Shown here: one piece after another, positions 1 through 9,363 of the stretch | How positions within the stretch are numbered: position 1 is the first letter of the stretch | How the letters are laid out: each line of letters opens with the position of its first letter | NCBI GenBank assembly: GCA_035518375.1 | Contig: DATIXQ010000083.1 | Location: 1 to 32,231 of the forward strand | Length of the DNA stretch: 32,231 nt | Reading direction: 5' to 3' | DNA from: DATJLY01 sp035518375 | GTDB taxonomy: Bacteria; Pseudomonadota; Alphaproteobacteria; ATCC43930; CGMCC-115725 | Notes under the pieces: generated by a model | Told to the model about the DNA's origin: nothing | Seen by the model: only the letters and a program-made list of their open reading frames with translations | Database searches by the model: none | Position numbers and translations under genes: made by a program

Positions 1-698
1 ATCATGTCGATGTTGTAGCCGCCGACCCGGCGCAAGAGCTTCGGAAAGCGCGCTTCGATCTCCGCGGCTTCGCGCCGGTGCAGCGCGCGCATCGCGCGCA
101 CGAGCTCGCGGTAGCGCTCGGGCGCCAGATCCTCGCCGAAATTGCCCGCGACCTCGGCGAAGCGCGCCTTCGTACCGTCGGCGAGGATCGCGTCGACGGC
201 GCGCACGTTGTGCACCATGTTGCCGTAGCGGAGCGAGCGGGCACCGCAGGAATTGTTGGCGGTCATGCCGCCGATCGTGGCGCGGCTTCCGGTCGAGATG
301 TCGACCGGAAAGAAGAGGCCCTTGGGCTTCAGCCACTTGTTGAGCCGCTCGACGACGACGCCCGGCTCGACGCGGACGCGGCGCGCGGCCTCGTCGAGCG
401 CCACGACGCTTTTCATCTGCTTGCTGCAATCGATGACGAGGGCGCGGCCCACGGTCTGGCCGCATTGTGCCGTGCCGCCGCCGCGCGCGATGACGGAAAC
501 GCCTTCCTCGCGCGCCACCTGCAGCGCCGCCTCGATGTCGCCCGCATCCTTGGGCACGACGACGCCTAGCGGCTCGATCTCGTAAATCGACGCGTCGGTG
601 CTGTAGCGCCCGCGTGAGAAAGCGTCGAACAGCACTTCGCCCTTCTGCGCCCGCCGCAGGCGCTCGGCGAGACGCGGATCGTCCGGAGCACTCGCCAT
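1..698 (-). CDS. FAD-linked oxidase, YdiJ / D-2-hydroxyglutarate dehydrogenase type (3' end outside window)
   Basis: Only the first 232 codons are present; the gene runs off the left edge. The protein is the N-terminal FAD-binding (VAO/PCMH-type) half of a dehydrogenase that oxidises a 2-hydroxy acid with FAD. Visible motifs are the pyrophosphate loop ARGGGTAQCGQTVG near residues 71-84 and the second FAD block IGGMTANNSCGARS-RYGNMV near 143-163. The CGQTVG and NNSCGARS spellings are typical of the large YdiJ-like family (about 1000 residues, with a C-terminal Fe-S reductase half), rather than of GlcD. The ATG at 698 has a good ribosome site (AGGGGGA) that overlaps the stop of the upstream MAPEG gene 13 nt away, so the two are probably one transcript. 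Family assignment is fairly firm; the substrate is unknown. Confidence 0.85.
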   Translation of the reverse strand, partial: MASAPDDPRLAERLRRAQKGEVLFDAFSRGRYSTDASIYEIEPLGVVVPKDAGDIEAALQVAREEGVSVIARGGGTAQCGQTVGRALVIDCSKQMKSVVALDEAARRVRVEPGVVVERLNKWLKPKGLFFPVDISTGSRATIGGMTANNSCGARSLRYGNMVHNVRAVDAILADGTKARFAEVAGNFGEDLAPERYRELVRAMRALHRREAAEIEARFPKLLRRVGGYNIDM

Positions 699-711
699 CG
701 TTCGCGTCCCC

Positions 712-1104
712 CTAGAACGCGCGGACGATGAGCGTCAGCGCCGCCAAGCCGATCACCGCGATCGTCAGGGCGACGCCGGCGCCGCGCAGCACATAGATGT
801 CGGGCTCCCGCGACACGCCCACCGCATGCGCGAGGCGCCCGATGAGGAGCGCGAGGCCGAGCAGATGGAGATACCATGCGGCGCTGCCGCGGAGCTCGAG
901 AAAAGCGAGGAGAAGGAGCGCCAGCGGCACGTACTCGGCGAAATTGCCGTGGACGCGTATGCGGCGCTCCAGGGCGATGCTGCCGCCGGCGCCAATCGCG
1001 ACGCCGACGCGGCCACGCTCCGCCATGACGCGCACCGAGAGAGCAAGAAACAAAAGCGCCAAGAGCGCGGCATAAAGCGGCACGATGTGCAGGCCCATGA
1101 CCAT
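712..1104 (-). CDS. MAPEG family membrane protein (YecN-like)
   Basis: This is a 130-residue, very hydrophobic protein with four predicted membrane segments (about 3-27, 42-67, 72-92 and 106-128). The charged elements are typical of MAPEG proteins: an RVMAERGRV-like loop after the first helix, then ERRIRVHGNFAEYVPLALLLLAFLE, where RxxxNxxEYxP is the family hallmark. MAPEG proteins include membrane glutathione transferases, but the short bacterial YecN-like members have no established substrate. Two ATG codons lie 6 nt apart (1104 and 1098). The GGGG just upstream is better spaced for 1098, so the real protein may be two residues shorter. It precedes the FAD-linked oxidase on the same strand with a 13-nt gap. 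Confidence 0.85.
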   Translation of the reverse strand: MVMGLHIVPLYAALLALLFLALSVRVMAERGRVGVAIGAGGSIALERRIRVHGNFAEYVPLALLLLAFLELRGSAAWYLHLLGLALLIGRLAHAVGVSREPDIYVLRGAGVALTIAVIGLAALTLIVRAF

Positions 1105-1256
1105 CCCCGTTGCAGCGCCGCCCTTTTAGCACGGCGCCTTGCGGGAGGCGGCAAACCGTCACGTCCCGCGGCCCATTGAGCGATCCACCGCAGGGCTTGC
1201 GGCGAGGCCCGTTTTTTGGGCACATTGGGCCTGTCCCGACCGAGGAGATTGGTTTC

Positions 1257-2465
1257 ATGCCCGCCAAGAGCGGCCGTCATTTCTTACAGGTGCCCGGCCC
1301 CACGAACGTGCCGGACCGTGTTCAGCGCGCGATCGACATGCCGCTGATCGACCATCGCGGCCCCGATTTCGCGGCGCTTGCGAAAGCGGCGATCGCCGGC
1401 CTCAAACGAGTGATGCGCTGCTCGGGTCCCGTGGTGGTCTATCCCTCGTCGGGGACGGGCGCGTGGGAGGCGGCGCTCCTCAACACCCTGTCGCCCGGCG
1501 ACAAGGTGCTGGCGTTCGAGACCGGCCATTTCGCCAATCTGTGGCAGGTCATGGCGAAGAAGCACGGGCTCGTGGTCGAGTTCGTGTCCGGCGACTGGCG
1601 TCGTGGCGTCGATCCGGCCGACCTCGAGGCGCGCCTCACCGCCGACCGCGGGCACAGCATCAAGGCCGTGATGGTGGTGCACAATGAGACTTCGACCGGC
1701 GTCACGAGCCGCATCCCGCTGCTGCGCCGCGCCATCGACAACGCGCGCCATCCGGCGCTCTTCATGGTCGACGCGATCTCATCGGCGGCGGCGATGGATT
1801 TCCGCCACGATGAATGGGGCGTCGACGTCACCGTGATCGGCTCGCAGAAGGGCCTGATGTTGCCGCCGGGCCTCGGCTTCAACGCGCTTTCGCAGAAGGC
1901 CGTCGCCGCCAACAAGACGGCGAAGCTGCCGCGCGGCTATTTCGAGTGGCAGCCGATGATCGACGCGAACGACAGCGGCTTCTTCCCCTACACGCCCGCC
2001 GAGAGCCTCATCTTCGGCCTCAGGGAAGCGATCGCCATGCTCGAGGAGGAAGGGCTCGAGAACGTGTTCGCGCGGCACGACCGGCTGGCCGAGGCGACGA
2101 GGCGCGCCGTGCGCGCCTGGGGCTTCGACTATCTCTCGGTCAACGCGAACGAGAATTCGAGCGCGCTCACCGCCGTGATGATGCCCGAGGGCCACGACGC
2201 CGACGCGCTGCGCGCCGTTATCCTCGAGCGCTACGACGTATCGCTCGGCTCCGGCCTCGGCAAGGTCGCCGGCAAGGTGTTCCGCATCGGCCATCTCGGC
2301 TGGATCAACGACCTCATGCTGGTGGCGGCACTGGCGGGCGTCGAGATGGGCTTGGGCGCGGCCGGCGTGCCCCACCGCAAGGGCGGCGTCGCGGCGGCGA
2401 TGGACTATCTCGGCGGCAATGCCCAGGCCGCCCGCGAACCGGTGCGCGCTTCCGCCGGGCGATGA
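1257..2465 (+). CDS. class V aminotransferase, serine-glyoxylate / alanine-glyoxylate type
   Basis: A PLP enzyme of 402 residues, the usual length for serine-glyoxylate aminotransferase, which moves the amino group of serine (or alanine) to glyoxylate to give glycine and hydroxypyruvate. The N-terminal HFLQVPGPTNVPDRV is the family signature. SSGTGAWEAAL (about residues 64-74) binds the cofactor phosphate, FMVDAISS near 171-178 carries the PLP-contacting Asp, and the Schiff-base lysine is K198 in GSQKGLMLPPG. The ATG at 1257 follows a GAGGAG ribosome site; an in-frame upstream extension to 1110 lacks family similarity and runs back into the region in front of the divergent MAPEG gene. The stop overlaps the next start (ATGA at 2462-2465), so the hydratase is translationally coupled. 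SGAT is favoured over AGT or aspartate aminotransferase, but substrate choice cannot be read reliably. Confidence 0.88.
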   Translation: MPAKSGRHFLQVPGPTNVPDRVQRAIDMPLIDHRGPDFAALAKAAIAGLKRVMRCSGPVVVYPSSGTGAWEAALLNTLSPGDKVLAFETGHFANLWQVMAKKHGLVVEFVSGDWRRGVDPADLEARLTADRGHSIKAVMVVHNETSTGVTSRIPLLRRAIDNARHPALFMVDAISSAAAMDFRHDEWGVDVTVIGSQKGLMLPPGLGFNALSQKAVAANKTAKLPRGYFEWQPMIDANDSGFFPYTPAESLIFGLREAIAMLEEEGLENVFARHDRLAEATRRAVRAWGFDYLSVNANENSSALTAVMMPEGHDADALRAVILERYDVSLGSGLGKVAGKVFRIGHLGWINDLMLVAALAGVEMGLGAAGVPHRKGGVAAAMDYLGGNAQAAREPVRASAGR

Positions 2466-3217
2466 ACGCCGAAGGCGCGGCGCGCCTTCTCGTCGCGGCG
2501 CGGCAAAGCGGCCGGACCATTGCCGACCTCGACGGCGAATTCCGCCCCGCGACCGAGGCCGACGCCTACGCGGTCCAGGAAGCAACGCTGCGGCTTCTCG
2601 GCGCGCGCGAGGCGGGCTGGAAGGTCGGCGCCGCCAACGCTGCCGCTCCGCCGGTCGCGGCCCCGCTCGTCTCCACGCTCGTGCAAAAAAGCCCGGCGCA
2701 CTTTGCGGCGCGCGAAGACGCCTTCCGTGCCGTCGAAGCGGAATTGTGCCTCGTCCTCGGCCGCGACCTGCCGCAGCGGGCGAGCCCTTATGGCGAGGAC
2801 GAGGCATGGGCGGCCGTCGCCTCGGTCCATGCCGCCATCGAGCTCCTGGACACGCGCTTTGCCGACCGGACGGCGATGGCTCCGCCCGTGCTCCTCGCCG
2901 ACATGCAAAACAATGGCGGCTTCTGCTACGGGCCGCCCAACCCGGTCGCCGGCGTCGATTTCCTGGCCGCCCGGGCGAGCCTCCTGATCGACGGGAAAGA
3001 GGTGAAATCGGCGGTTGGCGGCAACCCCGCGGGCCATCCGAAGCGGCTCCTCGCCTGGCTTGCGGATCACGCCGCGAGTCGCGGCCGGCCCTTGAGGGCC
3101 GGGATGGTGGTCACGACCGGAAGCCATACCGGCATCACGGTGGCGCCCTTGGGGTCGCGGGTCACGGCGCGCTTTGCCGGGCTCGGCGAGTCCGTGCTCG
3201 ACCTCGCGCCGGCGTGA
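2462..3217 (+). CDS. 2-keto-4-pentenoate hydratase-like protein (MhpD / FAH superfamily)
   Basis: A 251-residue protein of the MhpD-type hydratase/decarboxylase branch of the fumarylacetoacetate hydrolase superfamily. These enzymes use a divalent metal to hydrate 2-hydroxydienoates or decarboxylate 2-oxo acids in meta-cleavage pathways. Visible features are the N-terminal helical repeat (AARLLVAARQSGRTI), the GWKVGAAN motif near residue 56, the metal-ligand region VEAELCLVLGRDLP near 93-106, AAIELLDTRF near 125 and the C-terminal TTGSHTGITVAPLG, where MhpD family members usually read TGS-L-G-. The start overlaps the aminotransferase stop by 4 nt. The pairing with an aminotransferase suggests both act on one small-molecule route, but no ring-cleavage genes are nearby to say which. 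The family call is firm; the reaction is not known. Confidence 0.85.
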   Translation: MNAEGAARLLVAARQSGRTIADLDGEFRPATEADAYAVQEATLRLLGAREAGWKVGAANAAAPPVAAPLVSTLVQKSPAHFAAREDAFRAVEAELCLVLGRDLPQRASPYGEDEAWAAVASVHAAIELLDTRFADRTAMAPPVLLADMQNNGGFCYGPPNPVAGVDFLAARASLLIDGKEVKSAVGGNPAGHPKRLLAWLADHAASRGRPLRAGMVVTTGSHTGITVAPLGSRVTARFAGLGESVLDLAPA

Positions 3218-3227
3218 CCTATATTCG

Positions 3228-3249
3228 GTAACGCTAACCATTCGTTAAC
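3228..3249 (+). promoter_or_regulatory. candidate CtrA-like box / dyad upstream of sensor kinase
   Basis: In the 81-nt gap before the kinase gene, CTAA (3234-3237), seven bases, then TTAAC (3245-3249) matches the alphaproteobacterial CtrA consensus TTAA-N7-TTAAC at 8 of 9 positions. The same stretch also forms a dyad, TAACG at 3229-3233 against CGTTA at 3243-3247, so it could instead be the operator of another regulator. The gap is markedly AT-rich against its surroundings. Function is inferred from the motif only. Confidence 0.35.
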
Positions 3250-3298
3250 AGAGCTTAGACGACATTAACTCTTTAGTTGCGGGGGCACGTATCCCGGC

Positions 3299-4891
<1,593 letters not shown>

Positions 4892-4907
4892 ACTTCGTCA
4901 ATATCTC

Positions 4908-4931
4908 GTAGGCTGCGTCAGATCAGCCTAC
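4908..4931 (+). terminator. stem-loop between the two kinase genes
   Basis: A perfect 8-bp inverted repeat (GTAGGCTG at 4908-4915 and CAGCCTAC at 4924-4931) encloses an 8-nt loop, starting 17 nt after the first kinase stop. No T-run follows, so it is not a classical intrinsic terminator. It could attenuate, stabilise the 3' end of the first mRNA, or bind a protein. Confidence 0.45.
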
Positions 4932-4939
4932 CAATCCAT

Positions 4940-4949
4940 AGATTAATCT
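4940..4949 (+). promoter_or_regulatory. 10-bp palindrome AGATTAATCT upstream of second kinase
   Basis: A perfect palindrome lies 43 nt before the ATG at 4992, in the only AT-rich stretch of the gap. It could be an operator or part of the promoter of the second kinase. A 10-bp palindrome can occur by chance, so this is weak. Confidence 0.25.
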
Positions 4950-4991
4950 GTCAGAATCACGGCGCGTAACCGGGCGCGCGGCAACCTTTGG

Positions 4992-7673
4992 ATGGGGCCA
5001 GCCAGAGACGCCGTCCGGGACGCGGGGAAAAGGCCGAAAGTACGCCTGATGAGGCTACGGCACGAGACGGCGCGCCAGTGGGCCGCGCCGCCGCCGGGGC
5101 AGAGAGTCTGGATGGTCGCGGCGGGGCTTGCGGCCTACGCGATGCTGGCGCCGCTCGCGGTCGCGGCGCTCGTCGGGCCTCTGCCGCTGCGCTTCTTCGG
5201 CACATTGGCGCTGGCGACGAGCCTCTTGGGGCCGAGCCTCGCCGTGATCCTCGTGTGCTGGCGCGGGCTCGGCGCGATAGTGCACGAGTTCGGCACCGAC
5301 CCGGCGGAGCCGCAGCAGGCGATCCTGCGCATCTTCGCGACCGCGGCGGCGCTCGCCTATGTCAGCGCGCTGGCGCTCTTGGGGATCGCGCCGAGCCGCA
5401 TCCAGCCGCTCGTGGCCATCGACGTGGCTGCGGGCCTCGTCGCGTGGCTCTTGCTGCTGCACGTGGCGCTCATGCCCGGCGCGCGCCGGCGGCGCGCGCT
5501 CGCGCTCGTGGCCGATGGGCTGCTCCTGTCACTCCTCCTTCATTGGGGCGGCGCCACGATGGTGCCGCTTGCCGCGCTCTATCTCGCGCTTGCCTTCGAC
5601 TATGGGCTGCGGTTCGGGCGCGCGATGCTGGTCAGCGCCGCGATCATCAGCACCGCGGGCTTTGCCGCAGTTGCCGTGACGACGCCGGTCTGGCGCGCGA
5701 TGCCGCTCGCGGGAGCGGCGCTGGTCTGGGCACTGGCCGTGCTGCCGCTCTATGGCGCGGCGCTCATCGACCGGCTTGCCGTCGCGCGCCATGCACTCGC
5801 CACGGCCGAGGCCGGCGAGCGGCGCCTTCTCGCCGTCCTCGCGCACGAGTTGCGCGCGCCGCTCAATACGCTGAACGGGCTCGCGGCGCTTCTGGGCCGC
5901 ACGCGGCTCGAGCCGGCGCAGCACGACATGGCCGTGGGGATCGAGGTCGCGGCACGCTGCCTCGTCGCGGTGACGCGCGAGTTCCTCGAACCCTCGCGCG
6001 GGCGGGGCGAGGAAAATTTCGTGCTGCGCGAGCCCTTGGCCGACGCGGCCCAGCTCGTGCGGCCGCTCGCGGAGGCACGCGGCTTCACGCTCGCGCTCGT
6101 GCTCGATCCGCGCCTGCCGCACATCTGCCGCGGCCGCAAGCCCGAGCTGCGCCAGCTCCTCGTCAACCTCCTCGGCCAGGAGATCGACCGAGCGGCGCGA
6201 CGCGACATCGTGTTGGCGGCGAGCCTCGTCGAGCGTGCGGCCGGATCGGTTCGCGTGCGCCTTGTCGTTCGCGCCGAAGGACCGGCGGCCGGGCCACCGC
6301 CCGAGCGCCTCGCCGGACTCTTCGCCACGGCCGACGCGGCCGGCGACGAAAGCCGCATCGCCGCCACGATCGCCGCGGCGCTGGCCGAAGAGCTGGGGGG
6401 TACGCTCGCGGCGCAGCCCGACGACACCCTGACCGTCGAGCTCGCGCTTTCGTGCGACGAGGACGGTGTCGCCCGCCCGCCGGAGTTGCGTGGCCGGACG
6501 GTCGCCATCGTCACGCGGGACCGCGCGCTCGCCGAGCGGCTTCAGGCCTCGCTCGCGCTGTGGCACGGCGAGACGCAATGGTATGTCGAGGACAGCGATG
6601 CGCTCGCCGTGCTCGGCGGCGGGCACCTCGTCGTGATCGACGGTCGGCGCGACCCGCTCGCCGGCTTGAGCCTCGCGCACCGCTTCGCCACCGCGCCGCA
6701 GCGCCCGCCCATCCTCTTCATTGCGCCGCGCCAGGCGAGCGAGGCCGTGGCCGGCCTCGCCGCGACCCAGCTCGCCGCCGTGATCGAGGAGCCGGTGAGC
6801 GACCAGGACCTGGCGAGCGGCCTCATGAGCCTTCTCGCCTCGGCCGAGACAGAGGCCGCCGCCGTGCGCACGGCGAGCCTGCGCCTTCTCGTCGCCGATG
6901 ACAGCGCCAGCAATCGCGACACCCTCAAGGGCCTGCTCGAACGCGCCGGACACCGGGTCGAGGCGGCGGCGGATGGCGGCGCCGCGCTCGCGATGCTCGA
7001 CCGCGGCGGGTTCGATGCGGCGCTGCTCGATCTCGAAATGCCGGGCGTCTCGGGCGACGCCGTGGCGAAGCTCCATCGCCTGCGCCATCCCGGCGACGAG
7101 GTGCCGCTCGTGGCGCTCGTGTCCGACGCCGGCGCCGAGACGGCGGCGCGCTGCCGCGAGGCCGGGTTCGACGCCATCATCGCCAAGCCCGCCGACGCGT
7201 CGCAACTGCTCGCCGTCATCGCCGAGTTGCGCGCCACACGGGCGCGGCGCCCGGAGGCCGAGGGAACGGCCGGTCCCGAGGTCACGCCGATCGCGTCCCA
7301 TCCGCGTTTTCTCGGCGACGGCGACATCGTGCGCGAGGCGACGATCGAATCGCTGCGCGGGCTCGGCGGCAACGATTTCCTCGCCGAGGTCGTGGAGACG
7401 TTCCACAGCGACGCGGCACGGCTCATCCCACGCCTGCGCGAGGCGGCGAGCCGCGGCGAGCTGCAGCCGTTCGCGGACCTCGCCCACGCGCTCAGGAGCG
7501 GCGCCGCCAACATCGGCGGCGTGCGGCTCGTGCAGACGCTCACCGCGCTCGAGGATGTGAGCGCGGCGGAATTGCGCCAAGCGGGCGCCGCCTATGTCGA
7601 GAAGATCGAGAGCGAGCTGAAGCGCCTCGAAGCCGCGCTCGAGCCTTTCGCCCGGAAGGAACGGCGCGGCTAG
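4992..7673 (+). CDS. membrane hybrid histidine kinase with degenerate ATPase, receiver and Hpt domain (RpfC-like architecture)
   Basis: A protein of 893 residues. Seven or eight hydrophobic segments lie between residues about 38 and 257, with no large periplasmic domain. HisKA follows, with H285 in AVLAHELRAPLNTL. The HATPase region (about 385-480) has lost its catalytic motifs: the N-box reads LVNLLGQEIDRA (Q, E and D at the positions of Asn, Ala and Lys), no DxGxG is recognisable (VVRAEGPAAG), and no GTGLGL G2 box precedes AEELGG. Residues about 493-610 look like a receiver without its Asp. A second receiver (about 633-755) is intact: LLVADDS, D680 in LLDLEMPG, S in LVSDAG and K in IIAKPAD. 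The C-terminal Hpt keeps H832 in LAHALRSGAANIGG. The domain order resembles the DSF sensor RpfC, but kinase activity looks lost while phospho-transfer sites remain. M20 (5049) is an alternative start; neither has a clear ribosome site. Confidence 0.85.
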   Translation: MGPARDAVRDAGKRPKVRLMRLRHETARQWAAPPPGQRVWMVAAGLAAYAMLAPLAVAALVGPLPLRFFGTLALATSLLGPSLAVILVCWRGLGAIVHEFGTDPAEPQQAILRIFATAAALAYVSALALLGIAPSRIQPLVAIDVAAGLVAWLLLLHVALMPGARRRRALALVADGLLLSLLLHWGGATMVPLAALYLALAFDYGLRFGRAMLVSAAIISTAGFAAVAVTTPVWRAMPLAGAALVWALAVLPLYGAALIDRLAVARHALATAEAGERRLLAVLAHELRAPLNTLNGLAALLGRTRLEPAQHDMAVGIEVAARCLVAVTREFLEPSRGRGEENFVLREPLADAAQLVRPLAEARGFTLALVLDPRLPHICRGRKPELRQLLVNLLGQEIDRAARRDIVLAASLVERAAGSVRVRLVVRAEGPAAGPPPERLAGLFATADAAGDESRIAATIAAALAEELGGTLAAQPDDTLTVELALSCDEDGVARPPELRGRTVAIVTRDRALAERLQASLALWHGETQWYVEDSDALAVLGGGHLVVIDGRRDPLAGLSLAHRFATAPQRPPILFIAPRQASEAVAGLAATQLAAVIEEPVSDQDLASGLMSLLASAETEAAAVRTASLRLLVADDSASNRDTLKGLLERAGHRVEAAADGGAALAMLDRGGFDAALLDLEMPGVSGDAVAKLHRLRHPGDEVPLVALVSDAGAETAARCREAGFDAIIAKPADASQLLAVIAELRATRARRPEAEGTAGPEVTPIASHPRFLGDGDIVREATIESLRGLGGNDFLAEVVETFHSDAARLIPRLREAASRGELQPFADLAHALRSGAANIGGVRLVQTLTALEDVSAAELRQAGAAYVEKIESELKRLEAALEPFARKERRG

Positions 7674-7747
7674 GCAGTGCGTGCGCCGCCTCGTCTGGAA
7701 GCGGGCGGGATGATTGTGTAAGGTCGCGCCATTCCGGAGGAGCGATT

Positions 7748-8320
7748 ATGGACGCGATCGAAGCCCTCACCTCGCGGCGCAGCCCGGCGAAGCTGGTCGA
7801 GCCCGCGCCCGACGACGCGCAGCTCGAAGCCATGCTCGGCGCGGCGATCCGCGCGCCCGATCACGGCCGCCTCAGGCCGTGGCGCTTCATCTTCGTGCGC
7901 GGCGAGGCGCGCGAGCGATTGGGCCAGGTCCTGGCCGACGCGCTCCAGGCGCGCCATCCCAACGTGCCCGAAGACGTGCTGCAGCGCGAGCGCGCGAAGC
8001 CGCTGCGCGCGCCGCTCGTCATCGTTGCCGCCGCCGCGCTCCAGGAAGGCCACAAGATCCCGGTGATCGAGCAGATGCTGGCGGCGGGAGCCGCGGCGCA
8101 GAACATTCTTCTGGCGGCGCACGCGATGGGGTTCGGCGCGTGGTGGCGCACCGGCGATCCCGCCTATGACGACGGCGTGAAGAAGGCCTTGGGCCTCAAG
8201 GCGGGCGATGCGATCGTCGGCTTCGTCTATCTCGGTACGCCGCAGGGCCGCGCCATCATCCCGCCCGACGAGCCCGGCATTAAGGAATTCGTGCGCGAGT
8301 GGTCCCAGCCCGCGGCGTAA
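7748..8320 (+). CDS. nitroreductase family protein (YdjA-like)
   Basis: A 190-residue FMN flavoprotein of the compact YdjA type of nitroreductase, which reduces nitro groups, quinones or similar acceptors with NAD(P)H. Seen: the N-terminal FMN-phosphate motif LTSRRSPAKL (about 7-16), IRAPDHGRLRPWRFIFVRGE (about 34-53) and the C-terminal MGFGAWWRTGDPAYD near 131-145; each fits YdjA-like proteins. The ATG at 7748 follows an excellent ribosome site (GGAGGAG). The stop overlaps the next start by one base (TAATG at 8318-8322), so the dehalogenase is coupled to it. The physiological substrate cannot be read from the sequence. Confidence 0.88.
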   Translation: MDAIEALTSRRSPAKLVEPAPDDAQLEAMLGAAIRAPDHGRLRPWRFIFVRGEARERLGQVLADALQARHPNVPEDVLQRERAKPLRAPLVIVAAAALQEGHKIPVIEQMLAAGAAAQNILLAAHAMGFGAWWRTGDPAYDDGVKKALGLKAGDAIVGFVYLGTPQGRAIIPPDEPGIKEFVREWSQPAA

Positions 8321-9207
8321 TGCTCGAGGGCTTCACCCGCACCACGATCGCGACCACGGGCGCACGCATCGTCACCGTCCATGGCGGCAGCGGCCCGCCG
8401 CTTCTTCTCATGCACGGCAACCCGTTCAGCCATCTCTCGTGGCGCAAGGTCGTGCCGCATCTGATGCGCGACTTCACCATCGTCGCGACCGACCTGCGCG
8501 GCTATGGCGACAGCGAAAAACCTCCGGGCGGCGCGCGCCACGAGAATTATTCCTTCCGCGCCATGTCCCAAGACCAGGTCGAGGTGATGGCGGCCTTGGG
8601 CCATCACCGCTTCATGGCGGCGGGCCACGACCGCGGCGCCCGCGTTCTCCACCGCATGTGCCTCGATCATCCCGATCGCGTGACGCGCGCGGCCTTCCTC
8701 GACATTTTGCCGCAGCACCATCTTCTCAATCACGTGAACCGCGATTTCGGCGTGTTCTCGTGGCATTGGTTCTTCATGGTGCAACCCTACGATTTCCCCG
8801 AGCGACTGATGCTCGCGGACCCCGAATACTTCATCTGCAAGAAGCTCGCGAAGACCGAGCAGGGCCTGAGCTTCTTCGATGCGGATGCGCTCAAGGAGTG
8901 GATCCGCCAGATCAGCGAGCCCGCGACCGTCCACGCCATGTGCGAGGATTACCGCGCCACCTTCGGCATCGATCTCGATATGGACACCGGGGATTACGAC
9001 ACCGGGCGCCGGGTCGAATGTCCGACGCTGGTGCTGTGGGGCCGCACCGGCGGTGTCGGCCGCCATCACAGGCCGGAGGAGGTGTGGCCGCTCTATGCGC
9101 GCAACATCGTGCGCATGCACGCGGTCGCCTCGGGTCATTATCTGAGCGAGGAGGCGCCCGCCGAGACGGCGGCGGAATTGCGCGCTTTCTTCGCACCCGC
9201 GGGCTGA
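8320..9207 (+). CDS. alpha/beta hydrolase, fluoroacetate (haloacetate) dehalogenase candidate
   Basis: A 295-residue alpha/beta hydrolase. Fluoroacetate dehalogenases attack the C-F carbon with an Asp nucleophile, hold the carboxylate with two Arg, and stabilise fluoride with His, Trp and Tyr. All of these can be seen here: nucleophile D104 with R105 and R108 (GHDRGARVLHR), catalytic acid D128 (FLDILP), H149 and W150 (SWHWFFMVQP), Y211 (CEDYRATFG) and H273 (SGHYLSEE). The numbering nearly equals what I recall for the Burkholderia FA1 enzyme (D104, R105, R108, D128, H149, W150, Y212, H271). The oxyanion region HGNP (32-35) and TDLRGYGDSEKP are also family-like. An ATG overlaps the nitroreductase stop; an in-frame GTG at 8299 would add seven residues. 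Chloroacetate or a natural ester or epoxide substrate remains possible. Confidence 0.82.
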   Translation: MLEGFTRTTIATTGARIVTVHGGSGPPLLLMHGNPFSHLSWRKVVPHLMRDFTIVATDLRGYGDSEKPPGGARHENYSFRAMSQDQVEVMAALGHHRFMAAGHDRGARVLHRMCLDHPDRVTRAAFLDILPQHHLLNHVNRDFGVFSWHWFFMVQPYDFPERLMLADPEYFICKKLAKTEQGLSFFDADALKEWIRQISEPATVHAMCEDYRATFGIDLDMDTGDYDTGRRVECPTLVLWGRTGGVGRHHRPEEVWPLYARNIVRMHAVASGHYLSEEAPAETAAELRAFFAPAG

Positions 9208-9217
9208 CCCCCCGAGG

Positions 9218-9246
9218 TTGCGCCGGCAACGACGCTGTGATAGAAA
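9218..9246 (+). promoter_or_regulatory. candidate promoter of the atpHAGDC operon
   Basis: TTGCGC (9218-9223), a 17-nt spacer and TAGAAA (9241-9246) make a plausible though weak housekeeping promoter in the 156-nt gap between the dehalogenase and atpH. It would leave a leader of roughly 110 nt. Nothing else notable was seen in the gap. Picked by eye, so uncertain. Confidence 0.3.
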
Positions 9247-9363
9247 CCGCGCGCTTTCCGGGGCTCGGCCACGCCGCGTAAGCCTGCGGGGAAATCAAGC
9301 CCGATCAAACAATCGGCAGCGGCTTGCGGCAGATCGAAGAACGCGCGCGGGGATAGGCGAAAC

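Noticed and set aside
5529..7580. A 683-codon open frame on the minus strand
   Set aside because: Shadow of the second hybrid kinase; its translation is Arg/His/Glu-rich with no domain, no ribosome site, and the plus-strand frame has recognisable domains.
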